Shown here piece by piece: positions 9,048-18,046 of a stretch of 32,876 nucleotides of DNA. Origin of the DNA: Mycobacterium innocens (lineage in GTDB: Bacteria > Actinomycetota > Actinomycetes > Mycobacteriales > Mycobacteriaceae); contig NZ_UPHQ01000189.1 of assembly GCF_900566055.1 (NCBI RefSeq), forward strand, positions 1-32,876, in the 5' to 3' direction. Each line of letters begins with the position of its first letter. Position 1 is the first letter of the stretch. A program made the translations under genes and the position numbers. The notes under the pieces were generated by a model that was not told where the DNA came from, made no database searches, and saw only the letters and a list, made by a program, of their open reading frames with translations.

Positions 9048-9077
9048 AGGTTACGTGACCAGCGGCTACAGGGTCAA
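9048..9077 (-). promoter_or_regulatory. rplU operon promoter candidate
   Basis: On the minus strand TTGACC (9072-9077) and TAACCT (9048-9053) are separated by 18 bp, a good housekeeping sigma match with a TANNNT -10 box. The predicted start is near 9041, giving a leader of about 155 nt before rplU. It lies in the 214-bp gap after rne. Confidence 0.6.
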
Positions 9078-9099
9078 ACCGGCGCAGCGTTCGTGGCGG

Positions 9100-12018
9100 T
9101 CAGTCCACATGGATCGGCGGGCCGGCCGGCCTACCCGCCGCCCGTCGCCGCCGCGGACGTTCCGGCAACGAGACCGCCTCGACGGGTCCGGGCGGGCCGT
9201 CGGGACTGTCGGCGGGTTCGGGGTCGGTGTCCTCGTCGTCGGTGTCGGAATCATCGACGTCGAGCTCGTCATCGAGGTCGTCATCATCGAGGTCGTCGTC
9301 GTCGAGCTCGTCGTCATCGAGCTCCTCGTCGTCGAGTTCTTCGTCCTCGTCGGTGTCCTCGAAGTCTTCGATGTCCTCGGGCTCGCCGGTGTTGTCTGCG
9401 TCTTCGTCGAGGTCATCTATGTCATTGCACACCGCCACCGCAGTGTCCTCGTCGATCGCGGCCGCGAGTTCCTCATCGGACTCCTCGGGTTCCCCGTCCC
9501 CACGGCCCGGCCCCAGGGACGAGCCGGCTGCCATCGCTTTGAACATCGGATGCTCGCCGGGGGCGTGAGCGGGGACCTTGGCCACGATCCCTTTCTCACT
9601 GGGCTCTTCGGCGCGGCTCTTCTTCGAGCGCCTGTTTCGCCGGCCTCCGGATTCCGATTTTCGCCCGGTCGCCGGCGCCGCATCCACCGGATCGGCGTGC
9701 AGCAGGATCCCACGCCCGCTGCACTGGGGACACGACGACGAGAAGGCCTCGATCAGGCCGGTTCCCAAGCGTTTGCGGGTCAACTGGACCAAGCCCAGCG
9801 AGGTCACCTCGGACACCTGGTGACGGGTGCGATCGCGGGCCAGCGCCTCGGTCAGCCGGCGCAGCACCAGATCGCGGTTGGATTCCAGCACCATGTCGAT
9901 GAAGTCGATGACCACGATGCCGCCGATGTCACGCAGCCGCAGCTGACGAACGATCTCCTCGGCCGCCTCCAGGTTGTTCTTGGTGACGGTCTGCTCGAGA
10001 TTGCCCCCGGAGCCGGTGAATTTGCCGGTATTGACGTCGATCACCGTCATGGCCTCGGTCCGGTCGATCACCAATGTCCCGCCCGACGGCAGCCACACCT
10101 TGCGGTCCATCGCCTTGGTCAGCTGCTCGTCGATACGATGCACCGCAAAGACATCGGGGCGCGTCTGACCCTCAGCAAGCTCGGCCGGCTCGTACTTGGT
10201 CAATTTCGAAACCAGATCGGGCGCAACGGAATTCACGTAGTCGTTGATCGTGGTCCATGCCTCGTCGCCGGAAACGATGAGTCCGGCGAAGTCCTCGTTG
10301 AATAAATCGCGGATGACCTTGACCAGCACATCCGGTTCTTCGTAGAGCGCCACCGCAGCGCCGGCCGCCTTCTGTTTGACCTCGGCTGCCTTGGCTTCGA
10401 TCTGTTGCCAGCGCTCCTGCAACCGGGTGACGTCGGCACGGATGTCGCCCTCTTTGACCCCCTCGGACGCGGTGCGGATGATCACTCCCGCGTCGGACGG
10501 CACCACCTCGCGCAAGATCTCCTTGAGCCGTTGGCGTTCGGTGTCGGGCAGCTTGCGGCTGATCCCGGTCGACGACGCGCCCGGCACGTAGACCAGATAG
10601 CGGCCGGCCAGCGACACCTGCGTGGTCAGCCGTGCGCCCTTGTGACCGACCGGGTCCTTGCTGACCTGGACGACGACGTAGTCGCCGGGTTTGAGGGCCT
10701 GTTCGATCTTGCGGTCGGCCCCGCCGAGTCCGGCTGCGTCCCAGTTGACTTCACCGGCGTAGAGCACACCGTTGCGGCCGCGACCGATGTCAACGAAGGC
10801 CGCCTCCATCGACGGCAGCACGTTCTGCACGATGCCCAGGTAGATGTTGCCCACCAGGGAAGCCGAAGCCGCGGAAGTCACGAAGTGTTCGACGACGATG
10901 CCGTCTTCCAGCACCGCGATCTGGGTGTAGCGCGTGCCCGGGTGCGGCGGCTCGGTGCGGACCCGGTCACGCACCACCATGACTCGCTCGACGGCCTCGC
11001 GTCTGGCCAGGAATTCGGCTTCGGTCAGTACCGGTGGGCGGCGCCGCCCGGCGTCGCGGCCGTCCCGGCGGCGTTGCCGTTTGGCTTCCAGCCGGGTCGA
11101 GCCGTCGATGCCCTTGATCTCGTTGGCGCCGGACTCGTCGTCCCCGGAGCCTCCGTTGCGGGGCGCGCGTTCGTGCACGACGGTGTTGGGCGGATCGTCG
11201 GGCGCCGGGCCCTCGTCGCCGTCCTCTCCGGAACCCGACTTGCGCCGTCTGCGGCGCCGGCGGCGACGGCTGGCGCCCTCTGCCGAACCGTTGTCATCGT
11301 CGCCGGCGTCGGTTTCGGTGTCGGTGTCATCGGAGTCCGCTGAATCGTCACTTTCCGAGTCGTCGGAACGGGCAGAGTCGCCAACCGCCTTCCGGTCGGC
11401 TTCGTCGCCGTCATCTTCGCCGGGGCCGTCGGATCCGCCCTGTTCACCGCGTCCCCGACCACGGCCCCGACGGCCACGCCGACGCCGCCGACCGCTCGGC
11501 CGGTCGATCTGCTCCTGTTCGTCGTCATCGTCAGAATCGTCGGCCGCCTCGTCATCGGTGCCGTCGTCCACATCGATCGCCTCGGGAATCGGCTGCGGCG
11601 CGACGAACAGCGGCAGGTAATGTGGCCGCTCCACCCACGTCTCGACGACCTGCACCGTTTGCTGCGTTTCCAGCAGCAACCGGGATTCGGGTTCCGGGGG
11701 CGCCTCAGCTTCGTCCGGTGCAACAGCCGCCGCGGCGACACCGCGTTCAGCGTTTTCTTCGGGTTTGGCTTGGTTGGCTTCGTTGGCGGGTTCTTCGGCG
11801 GGCGTTTCGGCCAGCAGGTCGCGTACCCGGACCGCGTCGACCCGGTCCACGCTGGAATGTGCGCTGCGGATTCGACCGTCCAGCGCGTTGAGGGCATCGA
11901 GCACCCGCCTGCTGCTGGTCCCCAGCGTTCGTGCCAGCGAATGGACTCTCAGGCGGTCCGGCAGTTCCTCACGCTGTGTCGGCTCTTGTGGGTCTGAAGA
12001 TGGGGCACCGTCTACCAC
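9100..12018 (-). CDS. rne: Ribonuclease E/G, mycobacterial RNase E
   Basis: The main endonuclease for mRNA decay and rRNA maturation. The 972-residue protein has the mycobacterial layout of a catalytic core between two disordered arms. The N-terminal arm (1-340) holds a conserved start (RVHSLARTLGTSSRRVLDAL) and alternating acidic and Arg-rich blocks (177-191, 251-260). The S1 domain follows (about 365-465), then the catalytic DNase-I-like region with metal ligands D661 in VIDVNTGKF and D705 in IDFIDM, and the zinc-link C763/C766 in CPQCSGRG. The tail (about 862-935) is almost pure Asp/Glu/Leu. The start is GTG at 12018 with GAGGAG 5 nt upstream, giving MVDGAPSSDP. A long structured leader precedes it, consistent with autoregulation known for rne genes. 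Confidence 0.97.
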   Translation of the reverse strand: MVDGAPSSDPQEPTQREELPDRLRVHSLARTLGTSSRRVLDALNALDGRIRSAHSSVDRVDAVRVRDLLAETPAEEPANEANQAKPEENAERGVAAAAVAPDEAEAPPEPESRLLLETQQTVQVVETWVERPHYLPLFVAPQPIPEAIDVDDGTDDEAADDSDDDDEQEQIDRPSGRRRRRGRRGRGRGRGEQGGSDGPGEDDGDEADRKAVGDSARSDDSESDDSADSDDTDTETDAGDDDNGSAEGASRRRRRRRRRKSGSGEDGDEGPAPDDPPNTVVHERAPRNGGSGDDESGANEIKGIDGSTRLEAKRQRRRDGRDAGRRRPPVLTEAEFLARREAVERVMVVRDRVRTEPPHPGTRYTQIAVLEDGIVVEHFVTSAASASLVGNIYLGIVQNVLPSMEAAFVDIGRGRNGVLYAGEVNWDAAGLGGADRKIEQALKPGDYVVVQVSKDPVGHKGARLTTQVSLAGRYLVYVPGASSTGISRKLPDTERQRLKEILREVVPSDAGVIIRTASEGVKEGDIRADVTRLQERWQQIEAKAAEVKQKAAGAAVALYEEPDVLVKVIRDLFNEDFAGLIVSGDEAWTTINDYVNSVAPDLVSKLTKYEPAELAEGQTRPDVFAVHRIDEQLTKAMDRKVWLPSGGTLVIDRTEAMTVIDVNTGKFTGSGGNLEQTVTKNNLEAAEEIVRQLRLRDIGGIVVIDFIDMVLESNRDLVLRRLTEALARDRTRHQVSEVTSLGLVQLTRKRLGTGLIEAFSSSCPQCSGRGILLHADPVDAAPATGRKSESGGRRNRRSKKSRAEEPSEKGIVAKVPAHAPGEHPMFKAMAAGSSLGPGRGDGEPEESDEELAAAIDEDTAVAVCNDIDDLDEDADNTGEPEDIEDFEDTDEDEELDDEELDDDELDDDDLDDDDLDDELDVDDSDTDDEDTDPEPADSPDGPPGPVEAVSLPERPRRRRAAGRPAGPPIHVD

Positions 12019-12253
12019 GTATTCTCCTCAAGCCCCCGGGCGCGTCGTTTCGACGCGGCCACGCGAGGGCTCCGCTATGTGCCCGGGTCACTTCTCCCGG
12101 GCTTGTGATGGTCTTGCTCCGAGCCGCTCGGGGCGAGCACACTCGGCGCCATGCTGAATGACGGCTTGACACGCCGCGCCCCATCGGATGGCGATGGTCG
12201 CGCTTGCCGAAGTCTTCATTCGGGTGTTCGACGCCGGTCCGGCGACGTTCACC
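12019..12253 (-). promoter_or_regulatory. Long structured 5' leader of rne
   Basis: From the predicted start near 12253 to the GTG at 12018 there are about 235 nt without a gene. M. smegmatis rne is reported to have a 5' UTR of similar length. Two hairpins can be seen: CGCGTCG-TTT-CGACGCG at 12041-12057, about 10 nt upstream of the Shine-Dalgarno, and GCCCGGG-N8-CCCGGGC at 12081-12102. They could hide or expose the ribosome binding site or be RNase E targets; this is inference. Confidence 0.55.
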
Positions 12254-12260
12254 CGCAGTC

Positions 12261-12266
12261 AGTATC
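12261..12266 (-). promoter_or_regulatory. -10 box candidate of the rne promoter
   Basis: The minus strand reads GATACT, matching the last five conserved features of TATAAT except position one. No clear -35 box is seen 17-18 bp upstream. It lies between ndk and rne and gives a leader of the length expected for mycobacterial rne. Confidence 0.45.
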
Positions 12267-12334
12267 CCATATCACTGGGCCAGATCACCCTCGTCTGAGC
12301 CGTACACCGGTGAACCCGGCTCGCAAGCACGTGT

Positions 12335-12353
12335 CCCGGCGCTAGGCGCCGGG
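12335..12353 (-). terminator. Hairpin at the ndk stop codon
   Basis: CCCGGCGC, a 3-nt loop and GCGCCGGG form a perfect 8-bp stem that contains the ndk TAG (12342-12344). No U-tract follows. Mycobacterial terminators often lack one, but the hairpin could instead protect the mRNA 3' end. Confidence 0.45.
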
Positions 12354-12752
12354 AAACCAGAGCGCGATCTCGCGCTGCGCCGACTCGGCCGAATCGGAGC
12401 CGTGCACCAGGTTGAACTGGGTTTGCAAGCCGAAGTCGCCGCGGATGGTGCCGGGCGTGGCCTTGTCCACCGGGTCGGTGCCGCCGGCGAGCTGGCGAAA
12501 CGCCGCGACCGCTCGCGGCCCCTCCGCGACGGCCGCCACCACCGGCCCCGACGTGATGAACTCGAGCAACGACCCGAAGAACGGCTTGCCTTCGTGCTCG
12601 GCGTAATGACGGCCGGCCAGCTCGTCGCTGACGGTCCTGAGCTCCAGCGCCGCGATGGTCAGGCCTTTGCGCTCGATGCGGCCGATGATCTCGCCGATCA
12701 GTCCGCGTTGCACACCGTCTGGCTTGATCAGCACGAGGGTCCGTTCAGTCAC
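12342..12752 (-). CDS. ndk: Nucleoside diphosphate kinase
   Basis: Transfers the gamma phosphate from ATP to other nucleoside diphosphates through a phospho-histidine and so balances NTP pools. The 136 residues show [19 protein letters not shown] at the start, and the active-site H117 in FNLVHGSDS; the length equals the M. tuberculosis enzyme. The GTG start at 12752 has no Shine-Dalgarno. Instead TACTCT lies 8 nt before it, suggesting a very short or absent leader. The gene follows the DUF4233 gene by 49 bp and precedes rne. Confidence 0.97.
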   Translation of the reverse strand: MTERTLVLIKPDGVQRGLIGEIIGRIERKGLTIAALELRTVSDELAGRHYAEHEGKPFFGSLLEFITSGPVVAAVAEGPRAVAAFRQLAGGTDPVDKATPGTIRGDFGLQTQFNLVHGSDSAESAQREIALWFPGA

Positions 12753-12760
12753 GGTGGCTA

Positions 12761-12766
12761 AGAGTA
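12761..12766 (-). promoter_or_regulatory. -10 box candidate for ndk, near-leaderless
   Basis: TACTCT on the minus strand fits TANNNT and ends 8 nt before the ndk GTG, so transcription would begin within about two bases of the start codon. No convincing -35 box is seen. Confidence 0.45.
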
Positions 12767-12801
12767 GATGGCCAACGTTGAACTCGCGCGGCAGGTCCGG
12801 C

Positions 12802-13206
12802 TCAGCCTGGCGGCGACGCTCCCCCTCGCTCCCGGCGCCGGACCTCGGCCCGGAAGTACGCGATCAGCACCCATACCCCGGTGAACAGCACGCCGATGAA
12901 GCCGACGCCGGGGTACACGGCGAACCCGGCAAGCAGCACCAGTTGCACGCCGAGGTTCACCCAGATCGCCCACGGTCTGCGCTGCAGCCCGGCAAGCAGG
13001 ATCAATGCCGCGGCCAGCCCGATCAGGTACCCCAGCGATGCCGGACTCAGCCCGCCGCCCACCGCACCCACCACCGGTATGGCCAGCAGCACCACGATCG
13101 CCTCGAGAAGCAGTGTGGCGGCCATGACCGCACCGAAGCTCTTCCACGGGTCGGCCCGCGGTGTCGGATCACCGGTGTCGGCCGGCTCTTGCGGCTGGCC
13201 GGTCAT
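12802..13206 (-). CDS. DUF4233 membrane protein (Rv2446c-like)
   Basis: A 134-residue conserved actinobacterial membrane protein of unknown function. Four hydrophobic segments can be seen: about 24-49, 58-74, 79-97 and 100-119. A short polar N-terminus rich in Pro, Asp and Thr precedes them, and a basic tail ([11 protein letters not shown]) follows. The ATG overlaps the folC stop by four bases (ATGA), so translation is probably coupled to folC, a link conserved in M. tuberculosis. Nothing in the sequence shows a folate-related role; the position is the only hint. Confidence 0.9.
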   Translation of the reverse strand: MTGQPQEPADTGDPTPRADPWKSFGAVMAATLLLEAIVVLLAIPVVGAVGGGLSPASLGYLIGLAAALILLAGLQRRPWAIWVNLGVQLVLLAGFAVYPGVGFIGVLFTGVWVLIAYFRAEVRRRERGGASPPG

Positions 13207-14657
13207 TGCGGGTCACGTCCGAATAGCGTGCGGGCCGCCCCGGCGGTGACGACCGATCCGGTGACGACGATTCCGGAGCCGGAGAACGAGCCCCCTTCGG
13301 CCCCTTTTTGAGCGGCCGCCTCGTCGACCAGCGCGGTTGCCGTGTCGATGGCATCGCTCAGGTTCGCGGCGGACAGCACTCGATCGGGTCCGAACCGCTC
13401 CCGGGCGGCCGCGGCCAGCGACTCGACATCCAGTGCGCGCGGCGACCCGTTGTGGGTCACCACGACCGAGTCGAACACCGGCTCCACCGCTTGCAGAATG
13501 CCGTCGACGTCCTTGTCGGCCAGCACACTGATCACCCCGACCAACGTCCGGAAGTCGAATTCGCCGGCTAGGGTCTGGGCCAACGCAGCCGCCCCGGCCG
13601 GATTGTGGGCGGCGTCGATGAACACCGTCGGTGCGCTGCGCATCCGTTCCAGTCGGCCGGGGCTGGTGACCGCGGCGAATCCCGCCCGAACCGCCTCGAC
13701 ATCGAGCTGACGCTGGGCACCCGCGCCGAAGAAGGCCTCGACGGCGGCCAGCGCCACCACCGCGTTGTGTGCCTGGTGTTCACCGTGCAGCGGCAGGTAG
13801 ATGTCGGAGTACACCCCGCCCAGGCCTTGCAGTTGCAGCACCTGACCGCCGACGGCGACCTGCCGGCCCAACACGGCGAACTCCGAATCCTCCCGGGCGA
13901 CCGCGGCGTCGGCGCCGACCGCCTGGCCCAGCAGCACCTCCATGGCCTCCGGGCGCTGACGCGCGATGACCGCGACCGTGTCCGGCAAGCCCTCGGCGGC
14001 TCGACGAATAATCCCCGCCTTCTCGCCTGCGATCCCGGCGATGTCGTTCCCGAGGTAGTCGACATGGTCCTTGCTGATCGGGGTGATCACCGCCACCGGC
14101 GCATTGATCACGTTGGTGGCGTCCCATCGTCCACCCATACCCACCTCGATCACCGCGACGTCGACGGGCGCGTCGGCGAACGCGGCGAACGCCATCGCGG
14201 TGAGCACCTCGAACTTGCTCAGGCGCGGGCCCTCTTCCCCTAAGAAACCACCCTGCGACTGCTCATCGATGATCTGCACGAACGGCTCGATTTCCCGGTA
14301 CGTCGCCACGTACTGCGCCGGGCTGATCGGCTTTCCGTCGATCGAGATCCGTTCCACCACCGACTGCAGGTGCGGGCTGGTGGTGCGGCCGGTGCGTTGC
14401 TGCAACGCGGTGACCAATGCGTCGACCATCCGCGCCACCGACGTCTTGCCGTTGGTGCCGGCGATGTGGATCGAGGGATAGCTGAGTTGCGGCGAACCCA
14501 GCAGGTCCAGCAGCGCGCTGATCCTTGTCAGGCTCGGCTCGATGCGAGTCTCCGGCCAGCGCTGGTCCAACAGGTGCTCGACCTGCAGCAGCGAAGCGAT
14601 CTCGTCCGGCGTGGGAGCGATGGCGCCGGATGGCCGGTCTGTCGACTCGAAACTCAT
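13203..14657 (-). CDS. folC: Folylpolyglutamate synthase / dihydrofolate synthase
   Basis: Adds glutamates to folates and probably also joins glutamate to dihydropteroate, keeping folates in the cell. The 484 residues show the Mur-ligase-like P-loop GTNGKTS (67-73), [14 protein letters not shown], the [12 protein letters not shown] block, [12 protein letters not shown], and DAAHNPAG in the C-terminal domain. The ATG at 14657 overlaps the valS TGA as ATGA; the longer open frame upstream has no family similarity and lies inside valS. Loss of folC activity is a known route to para-aminosalicylate resistance in M. tuberculosis. The order valS-folC-DUF4233 is a tight operon. Confidence 0.96.
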   Translation of the reverse strand: MSFESTDRPSGAIAPTPDEIASLLQVEHLLDQRWPETRIEPSLTRISALLDLLGSPQLSYPSIHIAGTNGKTSVARMVDALVTALQQRTGRTTSPHLQSVVERISIDGKPISPAQYVATYREIEPFVQIIDEQSQGGFLGEEGPRLSKFEVLTAMAFAAFADAPVDVAVIEVGMGGRWDATNVINAPVAVITPISKDHVDYLGNDIAGIAGEKAGIIRRAAEGLPDTVAVIARQRPEAMEVLLGQAVGADAAVAREDSEFAVLGRQVAVGGQVLQLQGLGGVYSDIYLPLHGEHQAHNAVVALAAVEAFFGAGAQRQLDVEAVRAGFAAVTSPGRLERMRSAPTVFIDAAHNPAGAAALAQTLAGEFDFRTLVGVISVLADKDVDGILQAVEPVFDSVVVTHNGSPRALDVESLAAAARERFGPDRVLSAANLSDAIDTATALVDEAAAQKGAEGGSFSGSGIVVTGSVVTAGAARTLFGRDPQ

Positions 14658-17305
14658 TGCAGCGCAGCCAGCCTGGCCGTGATGCGGTCGGTTTCCTCTT
14701 GCGCCAGCCGCTGACGGTCGCGGATCTTGTCGACAACAGCTTCGGGCGCCTTGGCCAAGAATTCCGCGTTCGCCAATTTGGCGCCGGTTGCTGCCAGCTC
14801 TTTTTGCGCCGCAGCCAATTCCTTTTCCAGCCGGCGGTGCTCCGCGGCCACGTCGATCGTGCCGGAGGTGTCGAGTTCGACGACGACCCTTGCCCGGCTC
14901 AGCCGAACCTCCAATGACACCGACGGGCGGAAATCCGGACCCGCAGCGGTGAGCCATGCCAGCGATGTCACGGCGGCAACCTGAGTGTTCAGGTCCGACT
15001 CGTCGATACCGGCCAGCCGGGCCGGCACCTTTTGCCGGTCGGCCAGGCCCTGATCGCTGCGGAATCGCCGGATCTCGGTCACCAGCTTTTGCATATCGCT
15101 GATGCGCTGCGCAGCAACGGGATCCAGAGCGATCCCGGAGGGCTGCGGCCAGTCGGCGACCACCAGTGACTCTTCCCGGGTCAAAGCCTGCCAGAGCGCC
15201 TCGGTGATGAACGGGATCACCGGGTGCAGCAGCCGAAGCAGCGTGTCCAACGCCGCTGCCAGTACCGCTGTGGTATGCGAGAGTCCTTCGGCCAGTTGGG
15301 TTTTTGCCAGTTCGACATACCAGTCGCAGAACTCGTCCCAGGCGAAGTGATACAACGCTTCGCAGGCGCGGCTGAACTCGTAGCTGCCGAAGGCCGAATC
15401 CACTTCGGCGAGAACCTCTTCCAGTCGGCCCAGGATCCAGCGGTCGGCGTCGGTCAGCTCGGCCGGCGCCGGCAAGGGCGCCAGCACGGCGCCGTTGAGC
15501 AGTGCGTAGCGCGTCGCGTTGAACAGCTTGGTGGTGAAGTTGCGCGACGCGCGGACGGCGTCCTCGCCGATCGCCAAGTCGCCACCGGGGCTGGCTCCAC
15601 GGGCCAGCGTGAACCGCAACGCATCGGCACCGAACGTGTCCATCCACTCCAGCGGGTCGATGACGTTGCCCTTGGACTTACTCATCTTGCGGCCGAACTC
15701 GTCACGAACCAGCCCGTGCAGGAACACGTCGGTGAACGGAACTTGGGGGCCGCGGCGGCCGTCGAGCGTGATGGCGTCGTCGCCGCCGACGAAGGTGCCG
15801 AACATCATCATCCGCGCCACCCAGAAGAACAAGATGTCGTAGCCGGTGACCAGAACGCTTGTCGGATAGAACTTTTCCAGCTCCGGCGTCTTTTCGGGCC
15901 AGCCCAGAGTGGAGAACGGCCACAGCGCGGAGGAGAACCAGGTGTCCAGCACGTCGGGGTCCTGCTCCCAGCCCTCCGGGGGTGTTTCGTCCGGTCCGAC
16001 ACATACCTTTTCGCCGTCGGGCCCGTACCAGATCGGGATGCGATGACCCCACCACAGCTGTCTCGAGATGCACCAGTCGTGCATGTCGTCGACCCAGGCG
16101 AACCAGCGCGGTTCCAGGCTGGCGGGGTGAATCACGGTGTCGCCGTTGCGCACCGCGTCGCCGGCGGCCTTGGCCAACGATTCCACCCGGACCCACCACT
16201 GCAACGACAGCCGCGGTTCGATCGGCTCCCCGCTGCGCTCGGAATGTCCCACGCTGTGCAGGTAGGGGCGTTTCTCCTCGACGACGCGGCTTTCGGCGGC
16301 CAGCGCCTCGCGCACCGCGATCCGTGCTTCGAATCGGTCCATGCCGTCGAATTGTGTTCCGGTGCCGGCGATCCGGCCCTTGGTGTCCATGATCGAGGGC
16401 ATCGGCAGGCTGTGCCGTATCCCGATCTCAAAATCGTTCGGGTCGTGAGCGGGCGTGACTTTGACTGCGCCGGTGCCGAATTCGGGGTCCACATGCTCGT
16501 CGGCAACGATGATCAGCTGCCGGTCGACAAACGGGTGCGGCAGGCTGGTGCCGACCAGGCCGCGATAGCGATCGTCGTCGGGGTGGACCGCGATCGCGGT
16601 GTCGCCGAGCATCGTCTCCACGCGGGTGGTGGCGACCACGATGTGCGGTTGCGAGTCGTCCAGCGAGCCGTACCGGAACGACACCAGCTCGCCTTCGACG
16701 TCGAGGTAGTTGACCTCCAGATCCGAGATCGCCGTCTGAAGCACCGGCGACCAGTTGACCAGCCGCTCGGCCTGATAGATCAGCCCGGCGTCGTAGAGCC
16801 TCTTGAAGATCGTCCGCACCGCCCGCGACAGCCCCTCGTCCATGGTGAACCGGTCGCGGCTCCAGTCCACCCCGTCGCCGAGCCGGCGCATCTGACCACC
16901 GATCGCCCCGCCCGACTCCCGCTTCCAGTCCCAGACCAAGGCGGCGAACAGCTCACGGCCGAAGTCCTCTTTGGTCTTGCCGTCGACCGCCAGCTGCTTT
17001 TCCACCACGCTCTGGGTGGCGATACCGGCATGGTCGGTGCCCGGCTGCCACAGCACCTCGTAGCCCTGCATCCGTTTTCGGCGGGTCAGGGCGTCCATCA
17101 TGGTGTGTTCCAGAGCATGGCCCATGTGCAGGCTGCCGGTCACGTTCGGCGGCGGCAGCACGATCGAGTAGGCGGGCTTGCTGCTGGCGGGGTCCGCGGT
17201 GAAGTAACCGGCATCCAGCCACTTCTGGTAGATGGCGCCCTCCATCGCACCCGGGTCCCACGACTTGGGCAGCTGGTCGGCGTCGAAGCGGGCGCGCGCG
17301 GTCAC
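14654..17305 (-). CDS. valS: Valyl-tRNA synthetase
   Basis: Charges tRNA-Val with valine and edits misactivated threonine. The 883-residue class I enzyme shows the HIGH-type motif as HMGH (60-63), the editing domain (about 200-350, [17 protein letters not shown]), the KMSKS loop (540-544), an anticodon-binding domain, and the C-terminal coiled-coil arm (about 820-880, [24 protein letters not shown]) typical of ValRS. The start is GTG at 17305. There is no Shine-Dalgarno, but TAGAAT ends exactly 6 nt before the GTG, so the mRNA is probably leaderless and has no room for a T-box. It overlaps folC by four bases. Confidence 0.97.
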   Translation of the reverse strand: MTARARFDADQLPKSWDPGAMEGAIYQKWLDAGYFTADPASSKPAYSIVLPPPNVTGSLHMGHALEHTMMDALTRRKRMQGYEVLWQPGTDHAGIATQSVVEKQLAVDGKTKEDFGRELFAALVWDWKRESGGAIGGQMRRLGDGVDWSRDRFTMDEGLSRAVRTIFKRLYDAGLIYQAERLVNWSPVLQTAISDLEVNYLDVEGELVSFRYGSLDDSQPHIVVATTRVETMLGDTAIAVHPDDDRYRGLVGTSLPHPFVDRQLIIVADEHVDPEFGTGAVKVTPAHDPNDFEIGIRHSLPMPSIMDTKGRIAGTGTQFDGMDRFEARIAVREALAAESRVVEEKRPYLHSVGHSERSGEPIEPRLSLQWWVRVESLAKAAGDAVRNGDTVIHPASLEPRWFAWVDDMHDWCISRQLWWGHRIPIWYGPDGEKVCVGPDETPPEGWEQDPDVLDTWFSSALWPFSTLGWPEKTPELEKFYPTSVLVTGYDILFFWVARMMMFGTFVGGDDAITLDGRRGPQVPFTDVFLHGLVRDEFGRKMSKSKGNVIDPLEWMDTFGADALRFTLARGASPGGDLAIGEDAVRASRNFTTKLFNATRYALLNGAVLAPLPAPAELTDADRWILGRLEEVLAEVDSAFGSYEFSRACEALYHFAWDEFCDWYVELAKTQLAEGLSHTTAVLAAALDTLLRLLHPVIPFITEALWQALTREESLVVADWPQPSGIALDPVAAQRISDMQKLVTEIRRFRSDQGLADRQKVPARLAGIDESDLNTQVAAVTSLAWLTAAGPDFRPSVSLEVRLSRARVVVELDTSGTIDVAAEHRRLEKELAAAQKELAATGAKLANAEFLAKAPEAVVDKIRDRQRLAQEETDRITARLAALQ

Positions 17306-17311
17306 CGGTCA

Positions 17312-17317
17312 ATTCTA
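17312..17317 (-). promoter_or_regulatory. valS -10 box, leaderless arrangement
   Basis: TAGAAT on the minus strand is a near-consensus -10 box. Six bases (TGACCG) separate it from the valS GTG, placing +1 on the first base of the start codon. This is the standard mycobacterial leaderless spacing. Confidence 0.7.
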
Positions 17318-17381
17318 GGAACCGCCGCGTAGCGGCGTGTAGGCGCCTAAAACTGCAGGTGAACGGCTATCAAGGAGTCGA

Positions 17382-18002
17382 TCACGGAATCGTGAGCACC
17401 TGTCCGGGATGGATCAGGTCGGGATTGGGAATCGCGTTGGCGTCGACCAGCGCCTGGTATCTGTTCCCGTCACCGTAGAAGCGTTCGGCGATGCCCCACA
17501 AGGTGTCGCCGGAGACCACGGTGTACGAATTGGGAGCGGGCTCAGCCGGCTCGTCGGCGACCGCCGCTGCGATGGGCTCCGGCGCCGCTTCCCCGACGGG
17601 CTGCGCCGCCTGCGCCGCGCCGGTCACCTCCGGGGCGTCAATAGATTTCTGCAGGTCGGCCGGCGGCGTGTCGGTCTGCGTCCCGGTGGCCCAGGCCGGT
17701 CCGTCGGCCGCGTAGAGCACCAGGTTGCGGTCATCCTGGAGCACCAGCCTGACGCTCCTGCTGCCCACGGTGTCGCTGTGCCAGACCGGTCGCTGCGGCG
17801 TATAGAGGACGAAGTTGCCATCGGTCTGCAGCTCGGCGCGCACCACATCCTGGCCGTCGGTCGCCGTGGCCCATACCGGCGTGCCGTCAGCGGCGAGCAC
17901 CAGGTTGCCGTCTTCTTGCAGGGTCAAGGTGTAGGCCCCGTTGTTGGAGACCAGGGATTGCCCTCGCTGCAGCCGCTGTCCTTCGCCAAGCGTGTCTGAC
18001 AT
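17382..18002 (-). CDS. Bulb-type mannose-binding lectin with C-terminal LysM domain
   Basis: A 206-residue two-domain protein. Residues 1-110 form a monocot-type (B-lectin) fold with three QxDxNxVxY sugar-binding motifs exactly 30 residues apart: QEDGNLVLA (29-37), QTDGNFVLY (59-67) and QDDRNLVLY (89-97). The first lacks the final Tyr. An Ala/Pro/Glu-rich linker (112-157) leads to a LysM domain (159-206, SYTVVSGDTLWGIAERFYG ...), which binds peptidoglycan-type glycans. No signal peptide or membrane segment is seen, so how it would reach the wall is unclear. A lectin of this architecture has been described in M. smegmatis; I know none in M. tuberculosis. AAAGG precedes the ATG. It follows the DUF937 gene by 44 bp, probably in one operon. 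Confidence 0.92.
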   Translation of the reverse strand: MSDTLGEGQRLQRGQSLVSNNGAYTLTLQEDGNLVLAADGTPVWATATDGQDVVRAELQTDGNFVLYTPQRPVWHSDTVGSRSVRLVLQDDRNLVLYAADGPAWATGTQTDTPPADLQKSIDAPEVTGAAQAAQPVGEAAPEPIAAAVADEPAEPAPNSYTVVSGDTLWGIAERFYGDGNRYQALVDANAIPNPDLIHPGQVLTIP

Positions 18003-18046
18003 GCTTTGCCTTTCGTCATCCGGTCCGGCCGACTGATTGCGCCGGG

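Noticed and set aside
9055..10305. A 416-codon plus-strand frame opposite rne with a Val/Glu/Leu repeat
   Set aside because: The repeat is only the complement of the RNase E acidic tail; no start signal or family.
15224..17332. A 702-codon plus-strand open frame opposite valS
   Set aside because: A shadow of valS codon bias. Composition is His/Arg/Val-rich with no domain, and valS is certain.
17306..17381. T-box or other leader before valS
   Set aside because: Only 76 bp separate valS from the lectin gene and the promoter predicts a leaderless mRNA.
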